This document shows, one piece after another, positions 24,622 to 32,235 of a DNA stretch of 32,235 bases. Numbering within the stretch: the first letter of the stretch is position 1; each line of letters opens with the position of its first letter. The stretch lies in contig CAIOZF010000227.1 in NCBI GenBank assembly GCA_903862645.1, positions 1-32,235 of the forward strand. Reading direction: 5' to 3'. The stretch comes from an uncultured Gammaproteobacteria bacterium (lineage in GTDB: Bacteria > Pseudomonadota > Gammaproteobacteria > Pseudomonadales > Pseudohongiellaceae). The notes under the pieces were generated by a model. It ran no database searches. It was not told where the DNA came from and worked only from the letters and a program-made list of their open reading frames with translations. The translations under genes were made by a program, and so were the position numbers.

Positions 24622-27609
24622 TTAGAGCTTTTCCTTGGCCTTGCCGATGCGTTTTTCACAGGACATGCGAGCGGCGCTGTCGATTGGGCCTATGCACAGC
24701 AGTTGCATTTCCAGATCGTTCACCAGTTGCGCGCCGCTCTTGGCAGCACGACTGCCGAAGCTGCTCTTGAGCTGCTTCAGCTGTACCTGCATGCGTAAGG
24801 GCTTGTCGGCGTCCGGTGAGTCGATGCCCGCATGAATCTCTGCAGCGATGCACAATTCGCGCGCCTTGTCCTCGTTGTCTTTCGACTGTTTCTTGAGCAG
24901 ACGGGCATCCGCGCCACCATGCACGATACTGTGGAAGCGTTGTTCGAGCGCCTGTTCTTGCATCAGGTCGGAGAGCCTGCCCAGTGTCAGCCACTGTTCG
25001 GTCAGCGTATCGAGATCCGCTGCTACGCTCTTGCCCGCGACAACATCGGACTCCAGCTTCTCGCAGAATTCCGCCTTCCCTCTGACCTGACCGATCAGCT
25101 GCAGGCTCTTCTTGTCCGGTGCTGCGCGCAGTTTGGTGTCAAAGGTATTGCTGAGCTTTTCGAACTGCTCCAGCAAGGTTTTTTTCTCGTGCTTCATGTC
25201 TGGTGTCAGCGTGTTGAAGAATGCCTCTTTGAGTTCGGTGAACAGTCTGCGGGACTGTGCCAGTTCCTGGCTGCTCTGGCCGACCAGATCACTGATCTTC
25301 TTCAACTGATCGCGCGCAGCGGCAACCGCTGGATTCAAAGGTGGTTTGGCACGGCCTGCAGAGGAATTGTTCGAGCCAGCAGAAGCGCCGCCACTGCCTG
25401 CAGGCGCTGCTGAACGAGGTGGTCGACTGGACGATTTATCTGCCGCTGGTTCGGCACTGCGTTTGTTGAAAATCTTGTCACAGGCGGCACGGAAGGCGTT
25501 CCAGTGACTGCGATCATCTTTATAAGGGGAGGGGCCGATGCCTTTCCACAAGGCCTGCAGTTTCTTCGCCTCGGTCATTGCCTCCTGGACATTTTCGTTG
25601 GTGTCCAGTTGCTCTGCCTGTGCGATCAGTTCCAGTTTGCGCACTGCGTTGGACTGCAGTGATTTGCGCTTGAATAGACGCAGCGCGGTGAGCACGGTGT
25701 TGAAGCGTTTCTGCAATTTCTTGATCTTGATCTGCTCGACCGGAGCAAACAGCTTCCAGTCCTCCAGTGCTTTGGTCTCGATCTTGTTCAGATTGGCGAT
25801 GTTGAGATTTTCCGGTGTCAGGGTCGGCAGCAGTTCCTCCAGCTGAGCGCAGATATTGTTGCGTTCCTCCAGATTGCTGTGCAGCTTGGTCTTGCGCTCC
25901 TTGAAGTATTCTTTGCAGGGTTCGAAGGCCTTGTGTGACAGATCGTTGAAGTCATTCCATAACGCATCGTTATGCAGAGAGTGGCCCAGTTTCTTCCATT
26001 CGTCTTGCAGCGTTTTGATGCGTTTGGCCTTGTCGGCAGCGTGCAGCTGGCCATCGATCAAGGCCTGCATGGCCACAATCAGTTCCTTTTTCTTCTCGGT
26101 GGCCGCGAAATTTTTCCAGTCCGTCAGTTCTTTGATACGAGCCTTGTAGGGAGCCACGCGATCCTGCAGTTCTTTCTTCAGATCGTCATCGGCATTCTTG
26201 ATCGCACCCTGGACTTTGTCCCACAGGCGCTGGGCGTCGCTGACCTGCCCCTGCTCGACATGCTGTTCGAGTGCGGTGATGTTGGCCAGAGAATCCTTGT
26301 GGAGTTTTTCCTGATAGGCGCGGTTTTTTTCAGTCAGGCGCTGCGCCTGTTGGAGCATCTCGGCGCAACTCTCGTAGAGCGCGCTGTGGGGAAGACCTTC
26401 CGGCCAGGCGTCTTTGGCGAACAACTTTTCCAGACGTTGCAGAGTCTTGCCAATGCCAGCGGTATTCTTGGGTGTGAGCGCCGTCAGTTCACCCTTGAGC
26501 GTGACCAGATCGGCGGCCTTGGCTTCGAGCGTATGAAAGGCAGTGAGCGACTTCTCGCCCTTGCTGAGGAGAGTGCGGGCCTGATTGAGCAGCTCGGCCG
26601 GTTCCTCGTTGCTGCGCTGCGCATAGAGTCCGGCCAGCGCGTGAATCTGCTGCTGCAGAGCCGCGATCTGTGCCTCGGTAAGCGGTGCATGCAGAGCGGC
26701 GATGCAATCTCCCGCACTGCTGCAGGCGGCGGCGAGGCTCTCGAAAGTCTGCTGCTGCAACGCCAACTGTTGTTGCTCGGCGTGGTGCTCGGCAATTTTG
26801 GCGCTCAGGTTCGCGCAGGCTGCTTCGAAGCGTTGCTGCAGAGCCGCATCGACGACCTCACTGACTTCCTGCCACTGGCTGATTCGGTAGTCGAACTGAG
26901 CTTGGCTGAGGCCAACGATGACCTTGTCGGCGAGACTCTCCAGCGTGGCACAGATCTCATTGGCCAGATTCTGGTCGGCGACCTGTTGGGACTGGGCGTC
27001 GTGCAGTTCCTGCAGCGTTTCCTTGCAGTACTTGTAAACAGTCTTGTCCTTGTGCCGCACGAGGGTACTGAGTTTTTCCAGTAGCGCGGGTTCGGTCACT
27101 CCGAGAGCGGCGGCATTACGGACAGTGTGGTTGTTGGAGTGGGCGGCGATATTGAGCAGTGTCTGTTCATCGATTGCATGCTCCTCGTTCACGCGGTTGA
27201 GCGTGGCCAGTCCTGTCTCATCGCAGCCGCAGTCGTGCAGCACGGCCAGCAGGGATTGCACTTCGGACATTTCCAGCATCAGCGCGATACGCTCGGCGGG
27301 TGACAAGCCACTCGGAGCAGCGCCGGAGACGACGCGGCAGTATTGAACTCGGGCGGCCTGCTGCACCTCTTCATTGGCATCGGCAATCAGCTCCTGCAGC
27401 ACCTCATGGGAGCGCAGATGAGTGATGGAAGCCAGACGCACGGGGGTATCACTGTCGGTGCGGGCAAGATCGATGAATATTCTTGCAGCGGCGAGCGCCT
27501 CTTCTTCGCTCGGCTCAGTGCCGTGACTTAGCTCCACGATTGCTTCCAGACGTACTGCAGGGTCTTTGTGCTGCCATTTGTTATTCTGTAGAAACTTCTG
27601 AAAAATCAT
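24622..27609 (-). CDS. Large DUF349 protein with N-terminal HEAT-like repeats
   Basis: 995 residues, function unknown. The first about 220 residues look like short helical HEAT-type repeats (DPAVRLEAIVEL, DTPVRLASITHL, NEEVQQAARVQY, HTVRNAAALGV). A long, strongly charged, coiled-coil-prone middle follows, with repeated DUF349-like units rich in K, E and W, such as DEWKKLG, EYFKERKTKLHSNLEERN, KIETKALEDWK and AKKLQALWKGIG. A Ser/Gly/Pro-rich linker (about 720-760) precedes a last helical unit (LFTELKEAFFNTLTPDMKHEKKTLLEQFEKL). The protein has no signal peptide and should be cytoplasmic. DUF349 proteins are widespread in gammaproteobacteria, but I know of no established role. It is divergent from dinG with a 203-bp gap and lies upstream of aroA on the same strand. 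Confidence 0.85.
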   Translation of the reverse strand: MIFQKFLQNNKWQHKDPAVRLEAIVELSHGTEPSEEEALAAARIFIDLARTDSDTPVRLASITHLRSHEVLQELIADANEEVQQAARVQYCRVVSGAAPSGLSPAERIALMLEMSEVQSLLAVLHDCGCDETGLATLNRVNEEHAIDEQTLLNIAAHSNNHTVRNAAALGVTEPALLEKLSTLVRHKDKTVYKYCKETLQELHDAQSQQVADQNLANEICATLESLADKVIVGLSQAQFDYRISQWQEVSEVVDAALQQRFEAACANLSAKIAEHHAEQQQLALQQQTFESLAAACSSAGDCIAALHAPLTEAQIAALQQQIHALAGLYAQRSNEEPAELLNQARTLLSKGEKSLTAFHTLEAKAADLVTLKGELTALTPKNTAGIGKTLQRLEKLFAKDAWPEGLPHSALYESCAEMLQQAQRLTEKNRAYQEKLHKDSLANITALEQHVEQGQVSDAQRLWDKVQGAIKNADDDLKKELQDRVAPYKARIKELTDWKNFAATEKKKELIVAMQALIDGQLHAADKAKRIKTLQDEWKKLGHSLHNDALWNDFNDLSHKAFEPCKEYFKERKTKLHSNLEERNNICAQLEELLPTLTPENLNIANLNKIETKALEDWKLFAPVEQIKIKKLQKRFNTVLTALRLFKRKSLQSNAVRKLELIAQAEQLDTNENVQEAMTEAKKLQALWKGIGPSPYKDDRSHWNAFRAACDKIFNKRSAEPAADKSSSRPPRSAAPAGSGGASAGSNNSSAGRAKPPLNPAVAAARDQLKKISDLVGQSSQELAQSRRLFTELKEAFFNTLTPDMKHEKKTLLEQFEKLSNTFDTKLRAAPDKKSLQLIGQVRGKAEFCEKLESDVVAGKSVAADLDTLTEQWLTLGRLSDLMQEQALEQRFHSIVHGGADARLLKKQSKDNEDKARELCIAAEIHAGIDSPDADKPLRMQVQLKQLKSSFGSRAAKSGAQLVNDLEMQLLCIGPIDSAARMSCEKRIGKAKEKL

Positions 27610-27734
27610 CGGAGTGCTGTTCTCTGGGATGGTGATGAAGTGCGGTCATTCTAGCAGAAGTTTTTTCTGCGCCGATAGCACGCATTGTGTTTGTCACAGA
27701 TGGTGGCAAATGCGGCGCCGCGCGGGTTTGGCAG

Positions 27735-27743
27735 TGCTATACT
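27735..27743 (+). promoter_or_regulatory. Extended -10 promoter for dinG
   Basis: TGC plus TATACT (27738-27743) lies 69 bp before the dinG ATG. No -35 was found at 16-18 bp. No CTGT-N8-ACAG LexA box was seen in the divergent gap. A GCAGAA-GTTTT-TTCTGC palindrome at 27654-27670 is of unknown meaning. Confidence 0.42.
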
Positions 27744-27812
27744 CGCATCGCCGCTGCGGCAAAAAATACCGTGGTTTTTCAGCAACCGAAGCCCCCAATC
27801 GACTCGCTTTCT

Positions 27813-30038
27813 ATGCTCCCCGATGACGTCAAGAACACCATCCAGAGTGCCTACCGGCAGATACTGGAGAATAAATCGCTGACCCCGCGGTATGGTCAGC
27901 GACTGATGATCGCCGAGATCGCGCGCAGCCTGGGCGGTATATTGGATGCGGAGAGAGCGGCCCTGCAGGCCCCGGTGCCAATGGAGGGAGAGCCCGATCC
28001 GGAGCTGCCGCCTGGACCGATCTGCGTCATCGAGGCCGGCACTGGCACCGGTAAGACGCTGGCCTATGTGCTGGGCACCTTGCCCATGGCGAAGTATTTG
28101 AAGAAAACTGTGGTTCTGGCCACGGCCACCGTTGCATTGCAGGAACAGGTCACGCTCAAGGATCTGCCTGACATCAAGCGCTACAGCGATCTTGAATTCA
28201 GCTTTACGCTTGCCAAGGGGCGTGGCCGCTATCTGTGCCTGTCGCGTCTGGATCTGCTGCTGCAGGGCAACGCCAGTCTCAATGCCATGGCCGATCTGTA
28301 TGGCGAGTTCATCGCTCAGCCTAACGATTACGCTCTGGCGTTGTACGAGCGCATGTTCCACAAAATCAATGCGGGCGAATGGCAGGGTGACCGGGATGAG
28401 TGGGAAGACCTGGTCAGTGACAAGGACTGGACTCCGGTGACCGTGGACAACGGCCAGTGCATTGGCCAGAAGTGCTCCAATTTCAGCAACTGCTGTTTCT
28501 ACAAGGCTCGTGAAGAGGTGCAGAAGGCAGACTGTGTGGTTGCCAACCATGACCTGGTTCTGGCCGACCTGGCGCTGGGAGGCGGGGTAATTCTGCCGGC
28601 GCCGCAGGACACCATTTATATCTTCGACGAAGCCCACCATCTGCCGCTGAAGAGCAACAATCACTTCGCTTGCTTCACTCGCATCAAGGGCAGCCTTGCC
28701 GCGCTCGACCAATGGCGCAAGACGCTGGCCAAACTGGGCGGCGACTCCGTGGTGGAAGAAAACAAGACTTTGCAGCGCGAGTTGCCGGGAATCGACGATT
28801 CCATGGCGTTGGCGGAGATCCGCCTCAACGAGATTTGGCCGTTATGCGAACAGACTCTGCAGGGCGTGGTCCCTTATCGTCAGTCTGACATGCAGCGCGA
28901 TCAGGGGCCGCAGCATGCGTTTGAACTGGGACTCGTGCCGGAGCCGCTGCGCGAACTGGCCGTCGGGCTGGAGGCGCAATACACCCGTCTGGCCACGCTG
29001 TTTCAGGAGATCGGCAACGATCTCAAGCGCGGAATGGAAGACGGGCAGAATGTGGACGCGCGCCAACGTGCCGAGTACTGGTTTCCCTTGATTGGCAGCA
29101 TGACCGCCAGGGCGGCGGCAGCGCAGAAACTCTGGCAGCATTTCGGCCGCAGCGATGTCGTGGGAGAAGCGCCTTGGGCGCGCTGGCTGGGGCTGGGAGA
29201 GCAGGGCGGAAGCCCCGATATCACGCTGTCGTGCAGTCCGGTGTTGGCGGCGCGCACGCTGCAGGAGAAGCTCTGGAGCACCTGCGCCGGCGCAGTTCTG
29301 ACCTCGGCGACGCTCTCGGCTCTGGGGCAGTTCGATGTGCTGCGCATGCGCGCCGGTCTGCCGGCACACACCACTTACCATCGCATTGCCAGCCCGTTTG
29401 ACTACGCCAATGCGGCGCGATTCATTGTCCCGAAGCTCAATTGCGACCCCGGCAACAGCGCCCAGCACACCGAGGCGATCATTCGCTTGCTGCCCCAGGT
29501 GCTCGATCGCAACGAAGGAGCGCTGATGCTGTTCAGCTCACGGCGGCAGATGCAGGAAGTCCTGGAGGGTCTGGACAAGGAGTGGCGGGAGATCATTCTT
29601 TGTCAGGATGACTATCAGAAGGCGCAGTTGCTGAAGTTTCACCGCCAGCGTATCGACAAGGGCGAGCCCAGCATCATTTTCGGTCTTGCGAGTTTTGCGG
29701 AGGGTGTGGATCTGCCCGGCAAGTATTGTGAGCATGTCTTGATCGCCAAGATTCCCTTCGCGGTGCCCAATGATCCCATCGAGGCGACGTTGTCCCAGTG
29801 GATCGAGAAACAGGGGGGCAATCCCTTTATGACGCTGGCAGTGCCGGAGGCGGCGTTCAAGCTGGTGCAGGCGGCTGGCCGGCTGTTGCGCAACGAGCAA
29901 GACACCGGCCGCATCACACTCTTTGACGAACGCATTGTCAGCAAGTTCTATGGCGCAGCGATCTTCAATTCACTGCCGCCATACCGCCGCGAAATCTTTC
30001 CGACGCTACCGGTAGGAGCGAACTCCGTTCGCGATTAG
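27813..30038 (+). CDS. dinG: ATP-dependent DNA helicase DinG
   Basis: 741 residues, close to E. coli DinG (716). It is an XPD-like superfamily 2 helicase with an iron-sulfur cluster that unwinds R-loops, D-loops and forked DNA 5' to 3'. Walker A is EAGTGTGKT (74-82), and GRGRYLC supplies Cys142. Cys216, Cys221 and Cys227 have the same spacing as the other three cluster ligands in E. coli. DEAH is at 272-275. Later come TSATLSALGQF and VQAAGRLLRNEQDTGRI (motif VI). The ATG at 27813 gives MLPDDVKNTIQSAYRQIL, which fits the family; a GTG further upstream would add 42 odd residues. The basic tail of E. coli DinG is missing. Instead the last eight codons are a REP-like element. Confidence 0.93.
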   Translation: MLPDDVKNTIQSAYRQILENKSLTPRYGQRLMIAEIARSLGGILDAERAALQAPVPMEGEPDPELPPGPICVIEAGTGTGKTLAYVLGTLPMAKYLKKTVVLATATVALQEQVTLKDLPDIKRYSDLEFSFTLAKGRGRYLCLSRLDLLLQGNASLNAMADLYGEFIAQPNDYALALYERMFHKINAGEWQGDRDEWEDLVSDKDWTPVTVDNGQCIGQKCSNFSNCCFYKAREEVQKADCVVANHDLVLADLALGGGVILPAPQDTIYIFDEAHHLPLKSNNHFACFTRIKGSLAALDQWRKTLAKLGGDSVVEENKTLQRELPGIDDSMALAEIRLNEIWPLCEQTLQGVVPYRQSDMQRDQGPQHAFELGLVPEPLRELAVGLEAQYTRLATLFQEIGNDLKRGMEDGQNVDARQRAEYWFPLIGSMTARAAAAQKLWQHFGRSDVVGEAPWARWLGLGEQGGSPDITLSCSPVLAARTLQEKLWSTCAGAVLTSATLSALGQFDVLRMRAGLPAHTTYHRIASPFDYANAARFIVPKLNCDPGNSAQHTEAIIRLLPQVLDRNEGALMLFSSRRQMQEVLEGLDKEWREIILCQDDYQKAQLLKFHRQRIDKGEPSIIFGLASFAEGVDLPGKYCEHVLIAKIPFAVPNDPIEATLSQWIEKQGGNPFMTLAVPEAAFKLVQAAGRLLRNEQDTGRITLFDERIVSKFYGAAIFNSLPPYRREIFPTLPVGANSVRD
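30012..30034. repeat. REP-like element forming the 3' end of dinG
   Basis: GTAGGAGCGAACTCCGTTCG plus CGA has perfect arms GCGAAC (30018-30023) and GTTCGC (30027-30032) with a 3-nt loop. It matches a common Pseudomonas-type REP wording. It lies in frame as codons VGANSVR, and the stop follows at 30036. Confidence 0.75.
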
Positions 30039-30053
30039 TTCTGATCACCAACT

Positions 30054-30263
30054 CTAATGCGGGTTCTTCGGCCGTCGGCCGTAACTAATGCCATTCTTCC
30101 TGTCGAGCTGAAAGCCCAGCGCACTGCCGGCGGCGACGCCGATCAGCATCACCAGCACAAACTCTCCCATCAGCGCCCCCAGGCCGATCCCGATGAACAA
30201 ACCAACGGTGGCGCACATGGGCAAAACACTGGTGGGTTGGCGTTTCTTCGGCTTTCTGGACAT
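30054..30263 (-). CDS. Small membrane protein of unknown function
   Basis: 69 residues. It starts MSRKPKKRQPTS, strongly basic, then has two hydrophobic segments (about 16-31 and 34-50) rich in Gly and Ala (GLFIGIGLGALMG, LVMLIGVAAGSALGFQLD). A polar tail (RKNGISYGRRPKNPH) follows. The positive-inside rule places both ends in the cytoplasm with a helical hairpin in the inner membrane. I do not recognise the family. It could resemble small Gly-zipper proteins. It is convergent with dinG (15-bp gap) and lies 61 bp downstream of the cyclophilin gene on the same strand. The ribosome binding site is weak (GAGAG, about 11 nt away). Confidence 0.62.
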   Translation of the reverse strand: MSRKPKKRQPTSVLPMCATVGLFIGIGLGALMGEFVLVMLIGVAAGSALGFQLDRKNGISYGRRPKNPH

Positions 30264-30324
30264 AAGCTGTACTCTCGCTGGATGAATGTTTCTACTTTGT
30301 TGTGATGCTGTTCTGAAGCTATTC

Positions 30325-31197
30325 TCAGAGTAGGCCGTTGACCTGCCGGATATCGAAGATCATGGTCCCGGTATTGGGGCTCGGAGTCGTGCTGTTGCCG
30401 CGCATTGCGGCAGACGCATTGATGCGATCGACAATGTCCAGCCCTTCCACCACCTGGCCGATGATCGTGGTTTTACCCGCCAGCCAGGGCGCATCGATGG
30501 TGGTGATGAAGAATTCCGCATTGATGGTGTTGGGGCCGGGGCCGGTCATGGCGATGCTGCCTCGCAGCGCGGGACGGGAGGCGAGCCGGTCGTTGTAGCG
30601 ATAACCTTGATTTTCATAGGCCTGCAGCAGTGTCATCTCTTGCAGGCTGCTGTGGACAGCAAACTGCCGCGCCTCCAGCGCTTCGGGCGTGCGGATGTCG
30701 AGGCTACGGTAGAGGGGTAGCAGTACCTCGCGCTGAAAATCCTCGTTATCCTGCAGATTGAGCCAGGGATGCGGTTTGCCAAAAGGGTCGAGTACCTTGA
30801 GCTCATGCAGGCCGAACTGTCGCGCGTTAATCTCGTCTTCGAGTTGATATTCCGGCACCGGAGCGCCGGCCTGACGCGGGGCACCGGCCTGGATCAGATA
30901 GTTTTTCAGCACGCGATGAAAGGTCATGCCGTCGTAGTAATTCGGTTGCACCATGCTGCCGGAGGTGACGTCAAACAGGGGAACCCGAGCCTGAGCCAGC
31001 GCGATGAAGTTGGCCACGTTGCGCGGAGCCGATTCGGGGAACAATTCGAGAAACACCTCCCCGCGGGAGGTGCGCATCAGCAGCAGCGGATTGCTCGGAT
31101 TCTCCATGGCCTGAATGGCCGATGTAACGTCGGCGGCGACTAGTGGAGCAAGCAGCAGCAGCCCTGCGGCAGTGAGTAGTTTGAGCGAAAGTTTCAT
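30325..31197 (-). CDS. Exported cyclophilin-type peptidyl-prolyl isomerase with a large insertion
   Basis: 290 residues, against about 190 for PpiA. Start: two ATGs are adjacent (31200 and 31197). AGGGG is 6 nt from the second, which begins MKLSLKLLTAAGLLLLAPLVAA, a signal peptide, so the protein is periplasmic. The cyclophilin core begins LLMRTSRGEVFLELFPESAPRNVANFIAL (39-67), with FHRV (93-96, Arg95) and LIQAGAP. About 90 residues (roughly 122-210) then interrupt the fold before LRGSIAMTGPGPNTINAEFFITT and WLAGKTTIIGQVVEGLDIVDRI. Glu228 stands where most cyclophilins have the active-site Gln (SQFF). The core suggests proline isomerisation of exported proteins, but activity could be reduced. 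The ribosome binding site abuts a REP-like repeat. Confidence 0.87.
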   Translation of the reverse strand: MKLSLKLLTAAGLLLLAPLVAADVTSAIQAMENPSNPLLLMRTSRGEVFLELFPESAPRNVANFIALAQARVPLFDVTSGSMVQPNYYDGMTFHRVLKNYLIQAGAPRQAGAPVPEYQLEDEINARQFGLHELKVLDPFGKPHPWLNLQDNEDFQREVLLPLYRSLDIRTPEALEARQFAVHSSLQEMTLLQAYENQGYRYNDRLASRPALRGSIAMTGPGPNTINAEFFITTIDAPWLAGKTTIIGQVVEGLDIVDRINASAAMRGNSTTPSPNTGTMIFDIRQVNGLL

Positions 31198-31207
31198 CAT
31201 AATCCCC

Positions 31208-31248
31208 TGTGGGAGCGAGCCCGCTCGCGATCCCCGCGATCCCCGCGA
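31208..31248. repeat. REP-like element plus short tandem repeat upstream of the cyclophilin gene
   Basis: TGTGGGAGCGAGCCCGCTCG continues to CGA at 31230, with perfect arms GCGAGC (31215-31220) and GCTCGC (31223-31228). Its right edge expands into a 9-bp tandem repeat GCGATCCCC (31227-31235, 31236-31244) ending GCGA. The remainder of the 133-bp gap to 31330 holds nothing else I can name. Confidence 0.75.
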
Positions 31249-31330
31249 CAAGCGTTCAGCATTCACCCGGATTGTAGGTCGTCCCTGTGCAGCGGTGCAA
31301 TCCCGGCAGCAGTCGGAGGCGAGGGCACGG

Positions 31331-31981
31331 TCACGGCAAATCAAACCGCGCCAGATCCTCCGGCGTATCGATATCCTGCAGAATGGCGGCATCGGTAACC
31401 GGCAGCTTTCGCACCCGCTCGCGATTGGCTCGCATCACCTCGCGACCTCCAGTGTCACCCTGCACCGCCCGCAGCGCCGGGAAGAAATCGCAGCCGAAGC
31501 CGACCGGATTGCCGGTCTGACCTTCGTATTCGGGAAGCAGTATCGTGTCGTGGCGCAACGCCGTCAGCATTCGGGCATAGGTAGCAGTGGCAATGAAGGG
31601 CATGTCGCCCAGGCAGATCAGGCAGCCCTCCCAGTCCGGCAGGTGTGCCATGCCGAAGGCCAGCGTATGCCCCATGCCCAAGCGCGCATCGGGGCAAAGT
31701 ACTACCTCGATCTGACCGCTTACGTTGAAGTTTGCTGCGATCCTTTGTGCCGTTTGCTGCACCTCGGGCAGGTCGGTACGGGTGACGACGAGAACTCGGG
31801 GTGTCGCGGCGGTGATTCGGCTCAGCGTCTGTTCGAAGACGCTGGTGCCGCTGCGCAGGGGTGCACGCAGCTTGATGTCGCCGAAGCGTCGGCTGAAACC
31901 CGCTGCCAGCACCAGCGCACCCCTCCTGTCATTGCTGGCAGGGGGGGTGGCAGACATTGGGGAGTGAGGCTGCTCAGGCAT
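31331..31981 (-). CDS. MocA/MobA-like nucleotidyltransferase
   Basis: 216 residues from the ATG at 31981; another ATG at 31957 would remove 8 residues, and neither has a clear ribosome binding site. The NTP-transferase fold starts GALVLAAGFSRRFGDIKL (21-38), with the nucleotide-binding loop and Lys37. LGDMP (124-128) holds the metal-binding Asp126. TGNPVGFGCDFFPAL and GDTGGREVM follow, ending DIDTPEDL. These blocks resemble MocA-type molybdopterin cytidylyltransferases, which make the cofactor of xanthine-dehydrogenase-family enzymes, more than MobA. Other sugar or cofactor nucleotidyltransferases remain possible. It starts 26 bp after the nrdB stop on the same strand. Confidence 0.78.
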   Translation of the reverse strand: MPEQPHSPMSATPPASNDRRGALVLAAGFSRRFGDIKLRAPLRSGTSVFEQTLSRITAATPRVLVVTRTDLPEVQQTAQRIAANFNVSGQIEVVLCPDARLGMGHTLAFGMAHLPDWEGCLICLGDMPFIATATYARMLTALRHDTILLPEYEGQTGNPVGFGCDFFPALRAVQGDTGGREVMRANRERVRKLPVTDAAILQDIDTPEDLARFDLP

Positions 31982-32007
31982 GATGATGTCACGTTGGCTG
32001 GGCAGGA

Positions 32008-32235
32008 TTACTCCCAGGTCAGCGCGCCGCCAGTCTGGTACTCGGTGACGCGGGTCTCGAAGAAGTTCTTCTCCTTGCGCAGGTCCATGATCTCGGACAT
32101 CCACGGGAAGGGGTTCTTGACGCCCTTGAACTGCTCCGGCAGGCCGATCTGAACCAGTCTGCGGTTGGCGATGAACTGCAGGTATTCTTCCATCATTACT
32201 GCATTCATGCCCAGCACGCCGCGCGGCATGGTGTC
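32008..32235 (-). CDS. nrdB: Ribonucleotide reductase class Ia, beta subunit, C-terminal 75 residues
   Basis: The frame is open from the right edge (32235) to TAA at 32008-32010. It ends with [32 protein letters not shown], the very conserved NrdB tail. [19 protein letters not shown] before it is the last helical part of the ferritin-like domain. The C-terminal peptide with Tyr (EYQTGGAL) is the segment that binds the alpha subunit and relays the radical. The iron ligands and the tyrosyl-radical residue lie outside the window. The gene supplies deoxyribonucleotides for DNA synthesis. Confidence 0.95.
   Translation of the reverse strand, partial: DTMPRGVLGMNAVMMEEYLQFIANRRLVQIGLPEQFKGVKNPFPWMSEIMDLRKEKNFFETRVTEYQTGGALTWE

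Noticed and set aside
31227-31248. Short tandem GCGATCCCC repeats as a start of a CRISPR array
   Set aside because: Only two full 9-bp units with no spacers; it is an expansion of the REP edge.
31115-32152. 345-codon plus-strand frame across the cyclophilin and nucleotidyltransferase region
   Set aside because: It runs opposite two genes with clear motifs and through a REP-like repeat, and has no domain of its own.

Overview
The window looks like chromosomal DNA of a free-living, moderately high-GC gammaproteobacterium of the broad Pseudomonadales/Cellvibrionales type. The evidence is the gene content (PilU, SbcB, DinG, RsuA, MtfA, CorA, Ogt, an AraC-type Ada/AlkA fusion, class I AroA and NrdB) and a dispersed family of short palindromes resembling Pseudomonas REP elements. 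I could not place it more precisely by eye. No phage, integron, insertion sequence, transposase or CRISPR array was seen, and no gap between genes exceeds 300 bp.

Layout. 1-2002 (minus): 5' part of corA (Mg2+ channel), then ilvD (branched-chain amino acid synthesis). 2239-6436 (plus): two adjacent quinohemoproteins, a polyvinyl-alcohol-dehydrogenase-like enzyme with an N-terminal heme and a lipobox-bearing quinohemoprotein alcohol dehydrogenase with a C-terminal heme. 6606-8617 (plus): an alkylation-repair pair, Ada-N/AraC/AlkA fusion plus Ogt, overlapping by 4 bp. 8732-11335 (plus): a MATE exporter and an XdhC-family molybdenum-hydroxylase maturation protein. 11396-13107 (minus): inorganic pyrophosphatase and an exported two-domain VOC protein, separated by a striking 88-nt near-perfect palindrome. 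13240-15936 (minus): three overlapping genes, mtfA, rsuA and an RsmC/RlmG-like rRNA methyltransferase. 16088-18276 (minus): pilU and pyrB. 18386-22951 (plus): sbcB (exonuclease I), an ABC exporter and a PlsC-like acyltransferase. 23073-23262 (plus): tRNA-Pro(CGG) and tRNA-Gly(CCC) behind a good sigma-70-like promoter. 23276-27609 (minus): aroA and a 995-residue DUF349/HEAT-like protein. 27813-30038 (plus): dinG. 30054-32235 (minus): a small membrane protein, an exported cyclophilin with a large insertion, a MocA/MobA-like nucleotidyltransferase and the 3' end of nrdB.

How it fits together. Most genes are housekeeping: nucleotide and amino acid synthesis, rRNA modification, DNA repair and type IV pilus retraction. 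Accessory flavour comes from the periplasmic PQQ dehydrogenases, the exported VOC protein and the unusual cyclophilin. The most interesting non-coding signal is the REP-like palindrome family. At least eight copies or half-copies lie between genes, and two appear to have been co-opted into coding sequence: the last eight codons of dinG and the proposed start codon of sbcB.
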